NCBI GenBank assembly: GCA_033439685.1
Contig: JAUEDM010000003.1
Location: forward strand, 1,022,001 to 1,086,000
DNA length: 64,000 nucleotides
DNA from: Apodospora peruviana
Lineage: Eukaryota > Ascomycota > Sordariomycetes > Sordariales > Lasiosphaeriaceae
Direction: 5' to 3'
The notes beneath the pieces were generated by a model. That model searched no databases, was not told where the DNA came from, and saw only the letters and a list, made by a program, of their open reading frames with translations. Shown here piece after piece: positions 24,553 through 35,602 of this stretch (its first letter is position 1; every line of letters begins with the position of its first letter). The position numbers and the translations under genes are program-made.

Positions 24553-25778
24553 ATGGGCAAGCACAAAGAAAGAGTCAGAAATTTGTTTCGCCGTGATCAT
24601 TCCGACGCAGCGAACGATGATGACAGCGAGCCCGAGCCCGAGCGGACCGGGCCGGTTGCGAGCCGGAGCAGCAGCGCCCGTAATTCCATCGCCAGTACCA
24701 GCTCACAGGTTTCCGATGGCTCCAAGGATGACATTTTTATCGCTTTTGCAGAGCTTGTTGCCACCCACAACGCATCCGTACGGAATAGCTGGAGCCGAAT
24801 ATTGAAGCCTCTACTTGGAAGCCCTAATTGTTTGTCGATGTCGAAACTCCGTGACGAATATTCCATGTCTCTCGAGGGGTTTTCTGACCTGATCGAATCA
24901 TACAAGGGTACTGCAGGCGATCATCATCCTGAAACCGGACCTAACGGTTTTGTATGATGATCTGAGAGTTTACTTTAAAGACGTTTTAGCCAAATTCACG
25001 ACGACACACTTGATGGTATTTTAGACGAAGACTCGGCGTTTGTCTCGGGTTTGGTCCCAACACTCTCCAAGTTCGAGGATTGGTTCGTCGTGATTGTTTT
25101 TGCGGAGCTTAAGCCGCTAGAGCAATGGAAGGAGGGACTGGGCAAGGGTTGGTCTCCCCGCCCTTTCCCAACCTTACCCGTGACACTCAGCTGCGTGGTT
25201 TTGCTTAAGCTAACACTTGCTGAGAATTTGTTGTCGTTGAGAAGCCAAAGCGCTTCTTCCAAGTTGATCGCATGTTCGAAACTGTATGGTTTGAGCCGGC
25301 GGCAGCCGCCTCTGAGTCGGAGATGCTCAGCAATAGCTCCGAATGGACTCAACAATGCCCTCCTTTCTGTGGCACCAGACCGCAGGCAAGCGTCCGTCAG
25401 TTTATTGTCGTGCGGAGACGGTTGAATCATAGCCTATGCCTTGGCATCACATACTGGAACGGGAAATCGCGTCTTCCTCCTCGGGGCCGCGCCATTGACT
25501 ATGTCGTGTTGTACGAGAGCGGGAGAGATCATGAAGGCCAAAATCTTTTGAAGGAGCCGCCTGAGCCGGAGGATAAAGAGGAGGACGAGGAGGGGATTGT
25601 GAGGGATTCAATTGCCATAATCATTGAGGCGAACGACCTATCGATCTCTCCCCAAGCTTGGCTAGACTGTGGCCGAATTCACACTGTGGAGGATGGCGAG
25701 AGCGTAAGAAAGATCGGACGAGTTCACAACGGTGCGCTTCCACTACTAGAAAAGTATTTCCGCGAGTCTGTTAGTTGA
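24553..25778 (+). pseudogene. DUF6590-domain gene with a compensating pair of single-base frame shifts
   Basis: ATG at 24553 (MGKHKERVRN...). An acidic, serine-rich start is followed by a helical region, then an intron 25148-25224 (GTTGGT, branch GCTAAC, GAG). Exon 25225-25778 carries 'KPKRFFQVDRMFETVWFEP' through 'HTVEDGESVRKIGRVH', a DUF6590 domain (PF20233, unknown function, common in fungal multidomain proteins). Within exon 1 the frame is lost at GGG 24906-24908, where one extra G fits best. It is regained near 24997, where one missing C fits best. Between these points the +1 frame reads as sensible protein (..KPDLTVLYDDLRVYFKDVL..). Net shift is zero, but frame 1 has TGA TGA inside. This is either a real double mutation or a consensus error. 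Confidence 0.65.
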
Positions 25779-28204
25779 AGGTTCCATGAGGTGTCCTAAG
25801 GACACATGCATACCATAGCTAGCTCACCTCCCCCCTCTGCTGCCTTTCATATCATCAACTACCCACAACGTCTTTCACATCCATCTCCTACTGTTGGAAT
25901 AAAGTCATCCACATGCCGTTGACAGGGCAACAACTCGAACAAGCATAGCTTGGCGGCGAGCAAGCATTTGGCAGCGAAATTGCTGCGCCGGCATTCCGAC
26001 GAGCCAGGGTATGCTTGTGGCCACAAAAGAGGTTTCCTTTTGTATTCAGAAATAGTTTCTCTTCTTCCTTCTATTTTAGATCAATCGAATATACAGAAAA
26101 TAGACCATAACTTGCACACTGCCTTCAAAATAGAGGCATTTTGCATCGTGGTAGCTTCTGTAACCGATTTACACTATTCTTTTGCTATTGCTACCAACAC
26201 CTACAAAGATAGTTAGTAACCTAGTTACCATGTGTGTATAAGCCGTGGCCAACATGTCTTGATTAGACCGGTTGTTGTAAGCCCTCGACTCAGACTCCAA
26301 GTGATCCCTAATGGAGCTAAGGCCTAAGCGCTTCATATGTCCCAGATCTCCTGACGATATTGGGTACTCCCGACCTTCAGGCCAATGCTCGCACAGGACT
26401 TTCGGAATCAATATTTCGTAGGCTTGACGCTGATATATCGGAATATTTCTGAGCATCAACCCCCTTTCAATGCACCTATAGATCACAAGGCTCATCCAGC
26501 AGCGACTGCCGCAGTCATTCACGTCAAAGCCTTGCTCGTCGAACCTTATGCCTTGGCTACTCGAGATCACACTGTCAGTAAACTTCCCGTCGAAAGTTTA
26601 GTTTGAATTCAGATTTTGGGTCAGCCGGGAGTTACCGAAGGAGTAGCCGCGAATGGAAACTTTAAGACGAAATTAAAGATCTTTTCTTTTTACGAAGAGT
26701 TTTGCGGCAAGATGGGACGGAAACGCCGTGCTGGCAACCCAGCAACTTGCCACTGCGGCAGCTTGGGCAACAAGCTTGTGGAAAATGGCAGGTATGAGCT
26801 ACCAGGTAGCTTCCTTTAAACACGTCACGTACATACCTGCCCAAGCCTCGTCACATGCGCCCGTCATGAGGAAATCAGGTGGAGGAGAACTGTGAATAAT
26901 CTTCACTGTCCAGCCAACCCCGGCTGTCCGGCAGCCCGGTAGAAGTAAGCATATACACGAGAAATATCAAACTGTATAGCGGTATTACTTCATTTGCAGC
27001 TCTCGCATATTTCAAGGCTGATGTAAAAAAGCATCTCGTCTCACACTGCTAATGATAGTCATCACACACATATATGTGAGTACTTATTATCCACGTTATA
27101 TGGCCCGATTTCAGCAACGGTACAAGGGAAAGTATAGATAACGTTTAATCGCACTCGGAGTGTTGGATTAGAAATCAAAACACGTTTATTACAGTGGGTG
27201 GTCTTGGAAGCTGGATTGTATCCGTACTTGTACTAAAAATGGCTACCCGAGGATACTGGTATTTCGACCACATGCATCCACTAGACTGGGGCGACGTTTG
27301 GTCTGCCTGGCGATTGGCTTTGTAAGAGTTAGAAGCTTGTTTAACCACATTATTTGTTGTTCGTCAAGCCCTTTTGCTTGTATAGGACGTGCATGTCGAG
27401 AATTGAGCGGCGCCTATTTTCTCCTATTCCACCATCCATCCCAACCATTGGCAAGTAAACTGTGTAGTATCGAGCAGATGCCTACAGTTCCTTTCCAGCG
27501 ATGCATTACAAGTCTTCCCACATGGTTTCGGTGCTATTGAGGTCACGGATTTACTTCTGACCCACGCAGTATCAAAGAGCTTCAAGTTTGTTGGGCTTTC
27601 CCAAATTGTCTCGATGGTTTACTCCGCGAACATCCTGCCCAGCTGGTGACAAATTGTCTTAAGAGACACCAGAAAGGAGAAGAATCTTATATGGGGGTGA
27701 ATATGTCAAGCCACTCGACAGCAAATCATGATGCATTTCAATACCAGGCTAAGTTGTCTTGGAAAGCTCTCCTACCTAGGTAAGCTATATCACAAACATA
27801 TCACAGCTCCATTACCGGGCAGAAACAATGTAGGGCAGGCCCGCAGGCTTGACCCTGAAGTTTTGTTGCCAGCTGCAAGAAACAGCAACCCCAGAAGTAG
27901 TCTCTGTCCAGCAGTGGCCCACAACCGCACCAACATTTTCGAACGTCTTCATCTGAATTTGCTAACGGCTACAACGAAAGTACTTGAAAGGTTCTTTCCC
28001 TCACTCAATAGGCAGGTGCTCGATATTCCTTGCGCACGAGCCATCCTACTCCTCGACCCTCTCGCTCGCCCGACTATAAAATCTTGAATTTCGGTGCCCT
28101 CGTTTTCTTTCCTCTTTCAACCACCGCGCACCACCTGATTTCTCTCGACCACCGATCGTTCGGCACGGCACCAAGCACACCACACACTCGCGCACGTCGC
28201 AAAA
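25779..28204. other. intergenic region, 2.4 kb
   Basis: AT-richer; the short open frames (for example 26169-26570 minus and 26616-26819 plus) have no domain or splice support. CCTACCTAGG lies at 27769-27780. A TATAAAAT element at 28073-28080 may belong to the downstream gene promoter. Confidence 0.45.
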
Positions 28205-28356
28205 GTTATATAAACCTTTTTTTATTCCTCTCTCCCTCCCTCTCTATCTCTCCACCTCCCTCCCACTCTCTTTCTCTCTTTCGCTCTCACCCTCTCCTCC
28301 TCTCTCTACCACCTTCTTCCTCTCCCTCTACCCCTCTCTCTCGACCTCCCACTTGC
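28205..28356 (+). promoter_or_regulatory. TATA element and long pyrimidine tract
   Basis: TTATATAAAC at 28206-28215 is followed by about 140 bases that are almost purely C and T. This is the TATA plus CT-rich initiator arrangement typical of strong filamentous-fungal promoters, and it lies directly upstream of the 2EXR gene remnant. Confidence 0.55.
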
Positions 28357-29436
28357 TCGGCCAAAGTGGCGACCCAGGCCGGAACCTTGTCAGCACGGAG
28401 CCTCGACGTTTTCCCGCGGCTCCCAAACGAAATCCAGTCCATGGTTTTCGTGGAGGCTCTGGGCAAGCCTCACGTCCACCACGTCCAGGTGAAGAGGGAC
28501 AACGATGCCCAGGGCCTCCGCTGGGGCGTCAAGATGGCTGCGGTGGCGAAGAACGCGGACACATCGGGCTACCGACACAGCGCAGAGCTGTCGACCGTGT
28601 CGCGCATAGCGGTCGGCGCTGTCCAGCGGGCGACCACGGACAAAATCAGCCTCCCGCTAGGTACCACAGCGAACGCCGTCGACGCGTCGACAGACATTAT
28701 CTGCTTTCGGTTTGACCGCACCATGTGCCGCGAGAGGGGCACCTACTGGGTCCACGAGCACCAGCGCCTCGCGGCACGCCACCTCGAGCGGATCTCGGTC
28801 TGTGCTGCCTTTCAGCACATCAGGAAAGGTGGCAATCGTCTGCCACAGGAAGACCTGTAGCACCATGGCGCGCCCCTTCCACTGCGCCATGCACAAACGA
28901 CGGCCATGGCAAGTTCAGCCTGTGCCCCGACGAGCTGGTCGGCTTCCTCGATAGCTTCCCAAGCCTGGAGGCATTCTACCTCATCCTGCGCCAGAACGCC
29001 CAAGAGAACGACAGGGGAAAGCTGTATAAGGAACAAGCTTTAATCGGTAAGTAACCTTTTTTTTCAACCTTGTTTCGAAGCAACATATGCTGGCAGTTAA
29101 CTCCGCTCAGACTCGGTTGCTGAACGCAAGGCCATAGGCCTGGAGATGTATCACGACACCAAGAACTCGTACGTCGAGATCTCGCCAGACAACGAGACCC
29201 TTGCGTCCCGGAGCTACTTGTTCGGCTCGAGGTTCACCCTACAGGACATGAACAGGGTTAAAGCAGTCTTTGAGCTGCTGAACGTCGCTCGCGCCAAGTA
29301 CATCACCGACGTCGACGTCAAAGGAGACCCGGCAGACACCGAGGCCCGCCCGCAACGAGTGACGCCTCTTGAAAGCCGCGAAGCAGCCACATTCAAGGTC
29401 CTCACGGCCGTGGCACGAAAGCCCTCCGCACTTTGA
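28357..29436 (+). pseudogene. 2EXR-domain gene, frame-disrupted and lacking a clear start
   Basis: The open frame before the domain has no ATG between the pyrimidine tract and 'DVFPRLPNEIQSMVFVEAL', the opening of the fungal 2EXR (F-box-like) domain (PF20150). Coding continues through '..ERISVCAAFQHIRK', then needs a one-base shift at GG 28828-28829 to continue 'VAIVCHRKTCSTMARPFHC'. It needs another shift near 28887-28892 to reach 'GKFSLCPDELVGFLDSFP'. A good intron (29047-29110, GTAAGT...CTCAG) then leads to the last exon 29111-29436. No short intron explains the two shifts in phase. Function is unknown; 2EXR proteins are expanded in filamentous ascomycetes. Confidence 0.6.
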
Positions 29437-30179
29437 CTGCTCAGTGTCACGAGTCAAAAACACGCGAGCTCTATCACATGCTCCGCAACGCTCAGGACGT
29501 TGCCGCATCTAATGCTGCTAAAAGCAGTGCTAAAGTTGGGCGACGACGACCCAGCTCTGAGAAGCCCGTGCCTTCAATGCCTTTGCTCAAATCAGCTTGC
29601 TGCCATACCTGAGGCGTTCCGCCTCACTTGCTCGCTGTTGGCCTGTTTACGACAGGCACACTTCTTTTTTCTTCTTTTTTTCCGAATTTCATATGTCACA
29701 GATGACGGACGACCGGGCGCTGCTAGGGAGAAATGGACTGGGTTGAATCAACTGAAGGGAATTGAATGAAGGATTCGGATTTATCGAAATGGGATATTGA
29801 ACCTGTATAAGTACATGTAACGTTATATGTTTATTCTTTGTATTTTTATATCACACACTATTATTGTACATTTATAATACCACATTGCTATCACCATACG
29901 CTTCCACTACTACAGTGCGTTTGTCCCGACTGAAATCTGGCCGCCCCCCCACGAATGTAGGGCGGTTTCAATGGTCTGCGCGACGTCCATGGTCGCACAC
30001 ACACCTTGGACCACCGAAACGCATATCGCTAGAGGCGGTAATATCAGGGCTGGGTGGACGGGACCCTGTCCAACTCACCCCGCTTCCGATCCATTCCTGG
30101 GGAGTCCTGACGTGTCACTATGCTTCGTCTTGGGCAGAGATTGGGCTTGGCGATTGTGTGCACTGGGCCGCTAGCAGCT
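29437..30179. other. intergenic
   Basis: No supported gene; AT-rich around 29800-29900. It contains the presumed 3' flank of the 2EXR remnant. Confidence 0.45.
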
Positions 30180-30640
30180 GCTCATCGTGACTGGCAGTCC
30201 GTCGGCTCTGGCTTCGTGGGTTCTTGCGGGGGAGCCCGCTCCTCATCGAGGTAGGCCGCGAAGCCGAACTCCTCTGCTTTGTCACGGAAGTAGAAGTCCC
30301 AGGCCGGCACACCAATCTTGAAGCCGTGGCGCATTCCACGTGCCAGCCCATGTTGAAAAGCTGCACAAACATGACCAGACCAGAGATCACCGTGATGACG
30401 GCGCTTGCCCACTACAGCCCGATGGGATACGCTTTGGTTCGCGGGTGTCTTCGACCTTATTCTTCTCTTCTGTGCCCGCCGCCATTCTTCGGCTGCCGTC
30501 CGCTCGCAGCGCGCCTCCGTCGCTTTCGACGATGCCATGGGGAAAGGCAAGGCAACAAGTGTGCAGGACAATGACCAGTGCCAGCGCTGCCTGGTGAAGG
30601 ACCTGGAGTGCCTATCCGGCACTGGTTAAGCAGACTAGAC
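30180..30640 (-). pseudogene. remnant of a multi-pass membrane protein gene
   Basis: On the minus strand, protein-like stretches fall in three different frames. These are 'ALALVIVLHTCCLAF' with a charged loop, then 'AVITVISGLVMFVQLFNMGW', then 'HGFKIGVPAWDFYFRDKAEE' running to a stop at 30182. The first two are membrane helices and the last looks like a cytosolic tail ending in a Pro/Glu-rich segment. The segments do not connect by introns that I can see. I do not recognise the family; this reading rests on composition and order only. Confidence 0.35.
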
Positions 30641-31447
30641 TGTCATGTTTGCGTGCTCGAACAGGAATACTGACCGCGAGCCTCCTCTAGCAAAGTCTCC
30701 GTCCATGGGGGGCTATTCATTTTTTCACATTGCACACAGAGACGGAGGACCTGCTCATCATTCTTGTTGGACGATCCAGCCAAAAACTCCGCTACCTCTT
30801 GGGCGGCATCATTCGTCTTCGATTTGGAGACAGGATTCGTGGAGGCTGGAGCTGCCCTTTGCGGACACAGATTTATTTGACTCTGCCATGGCGAACCAAA
30901 AGCTCGCTTGTTGAAGGATCAGTTAGTGCAACCACTTTGGGAAGATGTCTTGGAAACCTACCTTGTAATCAGCCTTATACATGGATGACCTGGAAGCCAT
31001 TGCCTCGAATGCTCGATTCCGTTCGCATCAGGCCTGTTCAAAATCCTCCAATCACCCACTCCTCCAGGACTCGAATTCCTTATACTTTACCTGTCCACCT
31101 CCTCTCCTGTGGTGTCTACGCCATTGTCATGGAGAAACCCGGACTGCCGGCCCCGTCTGTACGTTGGATTCGCGGCAGGTCACGCAACCCTTACTATCTT
31201 TGGTGTACGGCGTCGCTTCAAAACTACGACGATTATAACTTTCAACGCCCCCTGAGAAAAGTACATGCCAAAGGGCTTTACCCCCCGTACAGCTTTTGAT
31301 AGCTCAGTGCTAGTATGTGTTTAGGACTCTTAGAGAATGGACACGTCATAATCTGAAGAATCGGTAACACCCTAAGAAGCAAACCACTTCTCATCTTTAT
31401 GACTTCTTTGAACTGGATAGACGTTACCGAGACAGACAATGAAACTT
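30641..31447. other. intergenic
   Basis: One 189-residue open frame (30730-31299, plus) has no domain, no good start context and atypical composition. I do not call a gene. Confidence 0.4.
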
Positions 31448-31947
31448 TTATACCTTAGGATATTTAGTTTGATACTTGGGCTTGATGTATCCCATGCTAA
31501 ACAGGAAGAGTGGGATGGCACACAAATCGTTGTATAGGACCAAAGAAGTCTCGTGCATAAGCGTGAGCTTGCCTCCAGCATAGGAGCTTCCTCGCCTCGC
31601 TATGACTGGAGTAGTATAAGAGTGGGATTCATGGACTCCCCCTTCACAAACCCTAAGTAGTGCGAGGTACCTACGCGAGCCCGTAGCTGTTATAGTGTCT
31701 ACCAGCAGAGACTTCTTTTGGAACGAAGATCCGCACGTTTCGCATTTATGGGATGATGTTAGGCCGTTTTCGACCCTTTTGAAACGGCTCTGGTGATTTT
31801 TGGAGGCCAAGTGCAGCTGATGCTCGAATGGCTTGACCGAGCTGTGGTTGCACACCTCACAGTGCAGTTTCTTCTCATCCTGACCTCCTTGGCCTTGGTG
31901 AAGTAGCGGTCGTGCTTCTTCTTACGTGGGGCCGGGTGGCCGGCCAT
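31448..31947 (-). pseudogene. C2H2 zinc-finger gene remnant
   Basis: Reading down from ATG 31947 (MAGHPAPRKKKHDRYFTKAK) the frame breaks near GGAGGTC (about 31884). One missing G would restore '..KEGQDEKKLHCEVCNHSS'. The restored frame carries a complete finger C-x2-C-x12-H-x5-H ('CEVCNHSSVKPFEHQLHL..'). A second motif 'HKCETCGSSFQKKSLL' follows, with no His pair after it. The frame then runs through poor-quality sequence to a stop at 31448. Likely a short fungal C2H2 protein that has been damaged; the target is unknown. Confidence 0.45.
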
Positions 31948-32377
31948 ACTGTTGGTGTTAATTGCGGTGGAGGTGTCACTGCTGAGCACATCCCAATCAA
32001 CAAGAATTGAAGGAGATTTAGCAGAGAATGGATATATGAATACGGTACGAAATACGGTCTGTGTAGGGTACCGGATGGGCTCCCCACCAAAGTCCAAACT
32101 TCGGCACGGGTGGGCCCGGGAATGAGTTTCTAACCTCGACAAAGGCCGGGCTTCCCAGTTATGACGCATTTTAATTGTTGACCTGGCGTGGATTGTTGGC
32201 AAGTGCAAATCGACACCCCTCCACTTCCCATAAACATGTCCCCACGATCACAGCTTTCAACATTACCCAAGGCCCTATTTACAGCTGCGGCGGATTTTAT
32301 TGCTGCGGTGAGATTGTTAAAGCCCCTGAGTCTCTTTCAACGTCTTCAAGACTAGGACTGACCATGAGCCACCCGCA

Positions 32378-34151
32378 ATGATCCAGGCCTTCCAACTCTC
32401 CACCCCAACCCTTCTTCGATCATGGCTTCACGTACCCTTTGGGATCATGATCATGCTGGCCGCCTGTTTCGCTGTGAACGAACTTATGAGACACATCACA
32501 TCTCTTTCCCCGCCTCCGTGGCTTGTTTGATTTTGCTCTTCTTCGGCCTGCTCCTGTGCGGGCTTGTGCTCGGCACTCATAGGACGAGGCTGGTTGCGAA
32601 TGCTATCGACGTCCCGGTCAGTTTTCTGTCGCTTACCTTCCATCTGTTAAACTCGGTCACTGACAGAGACAGCGATCCAGGCTGGCTGGTCCCTAATATG
32701 GATCAGCGTCTTCTTCACTACAACGTTTGTGCTGCTTCCACTAAGTCCACCAATTGGCGTCGTGGAGGTTTTCAAAATCATTGGCGTCTTTGGTAAGCAT
32801 CTTATGTTAGTCAAAGGCCGTGTACACTGACATGTCGGCCTTCAGCAAGTCGTCGGCTTCGTCGTCATGATGGTCTTCACAGCCTACCTGACGAGGTTTT
32901 GGCAGCTCCTAACAGGGTCTTCCAAACGCGCTCACGTTGAGCGTGCCGACGAGCTGGGAGACAGGAGCAACAACCGCGAGGAGCCACTGATACCAGTCTC
33001 AAGACCAATTGTCTAGACCCGAAACGCCACAGCTGATCGACTCATTGCCATCTACTTCTTTTACCACAGTTCCCCCGCACTCGGAGGCGTCTAATATTGC
33101 GCTCAACACGCTCAAAGCGCCGCCACCGCTTCACGGCAGTTCGTCAGATATAAACCTTCTGAACCAATCCCAGGATCCGATCCTACCAATCCGAATACCT
33201 GACACCATCGCAGCACCTGCCATCGCCTTCCGCAACTCCTTCTACAGACAAGTACCCATTCCGCCCACTCGCTCAACGCGCTGGGGAACTTACATCGCCA
33301 CCAACCTGGACTGGCTTGTCTACACCACCATCGGTTTTCTAGTCGGCATCCCCATATACTACGCAACCGGCTACGCGATGCCACTACACACCAGTATTAC
33401 AGTTCTAGCATACTTCATCGCCCTCAGACTGCCCGTGTCGTGGAGACGCTTCCTACACCCCGTCCTAGTCTCGGCCTTCCTCGTGGTCATGGTAATCTGG
33501 GTACTAGGTCTGACAAGATGGTCTCCCCTCAAAACGACCCTCCATGAGCACAGAACGCGTGTCAAATACCTTCAGCTCTGGTCGGGTACCCATACATCTA
33601 TACGACCGGGGGGCAGGTGACCTGCTCGGCACCATCCTCGACGCAAGCATCGTCAGCCTCGCGCTGCCCATGTACCAGTACCGCCGCGAGCTTCGGTCGC
33701 ACTTCACCGCGATTATTGTGCCAAAAGTGCTCCTCTCCATAAGCTCACTGTTCGCCTATCCGACCCTCTGTTTTGCGACCGGCATCTCAGCGGAAAGAAG
33801 TCTCGCGTTTGCGGCGAGGAGCCTCACGCTCGCTCTGGCCCGGCCGGCGATGGATAATCTTGGAGGAGACCTGAACACGGTGTCGGCGGTGGCAATCATG
33901 AGCGGCATCATCGGCGCGCTCGTAGGCGGGAGGATGCTAAACATGATGAGGATCCCTGAGGACGATTACGTGACGAGAGGCGTTACGCTAGGAGCGAACT
34001 CCTCCGGCATCGCGACGGCCCTGCTCCTCCAGACCGACCCGCGCGCCGCGGCGCTCTCGAGCTTGTCCATGAGCCTGTTTGCACAACCACGGTGCTGTTC
34101 ACCGCCATACCTGCCATCAGGGATATGGTGCGGGGGATGGTTGGGCTCTGA
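32378..34151 (+). pseudogene. LrgA/LrgB (CidA/CidB)-type fusion gene with several single-base indels
   Basis: Starts at ATG 32378 (MIQAFQLSTPTLLRSWLHVP). Membrane helices of an LrgA-like half lead to an LrgB-like half with the conserved 'VAIMSGIIGALVGGRM' and 'YVTRGVTLGANSSGIATALL'. In plants the homologous protein PLGG1 exports glycolate/glycerate; the fungal role is not established. Introns 32617-32680 and 32793-32845 have normal splice sites. Five frame changes are needed: TTT 32505-32507 (one base short), the 32845 junction, about 33011, G6 at 33608-33613 (one G too many), and 34080/34081 (one G short). After correction the C-terminus reads '..TAIPAIRDMVRGMVGL' and stops at 34151. The protein sequence is otherwise well kept. 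Confidence 0.7.
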
Positions 34152-34262
34152 ATAAACGTTCACTCAACATGTAGGAGACTTTTGTTTTCAAGCAGCACGC
34201 ACAGGAGGACGGAAAGTGGGATAGAGACTGAACACAAACTCTAGAGTCAAAGAGTAACCTGC

Positions 34263-34362
34263 CTTCCTGTACGAGGCTAACCAACATCTCTTAAACAGAC
34301 ATCTCCCATCTGAGCACCACAAACAGGATACCCGTATCACCCGGCTACCGTCCCTGGAGCTT
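34263..34362 (+). repeat. diverged copy of a BuGZ-like gene segment (intron end plus start of exon 4)
   Basis: The stretch from 'GTACGAGGCT' through 'AAACAGACATCTCCC' and 'CAGGATACCCGTATC' to 'CGTCCCTGG' runs collinearly with 17532-17615 of the BuGZ-like gene, including the 3' splice site. In the exon frame it reads TSPI-stop-APQTGYPYHPATVPG against TSPFPAPQAGYPYPPASVPG. The changes are mostly conservative plus one in-frame stop. No other BuGZ exon was found nearby, so this is a relic fragment. Confidence 0.65.
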
Positions 34363-34567
34363 CTTGGAACCTCAGTACAACCTAAACCGAACACTAAGGC
34401 GCCACTGGCGGAGCAGTGAGCATTGTCGGCCAGCGAGAGGCTACCGCCACTGCCGCCGGAGGGCGACAACGTTTGGTAACCAGGGCAACTGAAAGATGGA
34501 CAGGACCCCAAAGGTCCCAGTGAAGCATGCTGAGCACCACCAGTAGTGTAGGCGAGAAACGATTGCC

Positions 34568-35023
34568 GTGAGCGACCTCGAAGCTGTCGCGAGGGTACAG
34601 CTGACTCAAGCTCCCGTCGTGGTGATGACGCCCGTGTGCGTGCTCCACCGAAACCTGATATCAAGGGGCCAAAAGAGCCTGGTATGTCAAGTGAATTGGC
34701 CAAATTTACACCGTCGTGATTTCAGAATCATAGATGCTAACAGATTCCAGCCTCAGCATCCAGCTAAGTCTGCTCCGACCCATCTTCCAGAGGTGGACAA
34801 GAAGGCCGAGCGGCTGCGAAAACTCCAGGCCATGAAGGAAAAACATCGGCTGGACCGGGTGCCTGATGACGAGGCCAAGGTCGGTGGGAGCGCCTCTAGT
34901 GCCGGGCTCGCTCGACCGAGAGCACCAGCAGTCCAGCTCCGGATTGCAGCTCTCGCGAGGAGTGGGGCAGAAATTGAAAATTCGCAAGAAAGATTAACCA
35001 GAGTCAGGCCGCTAGATAGATAG
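34568..35023 (+). CDS. short putative gene fragment with an intron-like insert
   Basis: A frame with an embedded intron-like piece of 69 bases (34682-34750: GTATGT, gctaac, CCAG) ends in a charged helical segment 'PEVDKKAERLRKLQAM'. Before the donor, another frame reads 'VRAPPKPDIKGPKEP', which looks more protein-like than the frame in phase with the last exon. A frame disruption is again possible. I recognise no family. It may be the 3' end of the locus that also holds the BuGZ-like relic. Confidence 0.3.
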   Translation: MSDLEAVARVQLTQAPVVVMTPVCVLHRNLISRGQKSLVCQVNWPNLHRRDFRIIDANRFQPQHPAKSAPTHLPEVDKKAERLRKLQAMKEKHRLDRVPDDEAKVGGSASSAGLARPRAPAVQLRIAALARSGAEIENSQERLTRVRPLDR

Positions 35024-35602
35024 TAAAGCCATTCCTGAATTAAACTCTATTATTCGAGATCAATCCCACCACAGGCCTCATCAAGCTCCCGGTCCGCTCC
35101 AAGCACCCCCGTAAGTAAACAATTAGATTCCGTTAGACGAGCTCAGGTGCAAACAAATACCCATGGAACCAGAGTCTGCCAGTTAGTCGGCGAAGCGCCC
35201 GCCAATCTGTGACCCGGAGGGATCGAGTAAATTATATTGCAAAGACTCTTATACAGTCTTCGAGACTCTCAACATTGCAATTGGTTACAAGTTTGTCGTC
35301 AAGGTCGTTCGTGGACTCGACCAGAGATAACATTGACCAAAGCTCGAAAGATGATATGCTGTCCGTTTGCCCTGACAGTCATGACACCATTCGTTTTCCA
35401 TAAGATTCGGACCTTGATATGTGACCCATCGTTTTTACACCGCATCGGGTAGCCCACTGACAACTTGATGTTTTGTATGCCCGGACTTGACTGTGGTCAG
35501 ATCTTACGTCCCCCCCCCCCCAAAAATCGAAGGGATACCAAAAAAACCCCCTTCAAGCCTCCATCATACTGGATCAAGACCAACCATTCTGTTCGTTACC
35601 CG
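35024..35602. other. intergenic with a C12 homopolymer
   Basis: No supported gene. A run of 12 C lies at 35510-35521. Confidence 0.5.

Noticed and set aside
26169..26570. 133-codon minus-strand open frame in an AT-rich gap
   Set aside because: A stretch around 'GDLGHMKRLGLSSIRDHL' looks protein-like, but there is no start, family or splice structure to support a gene.
30730..31299. 189-codon plus-strand open frame
   Set aside because: Amino-acid composition and lack of domains or splice sites do not support coding.
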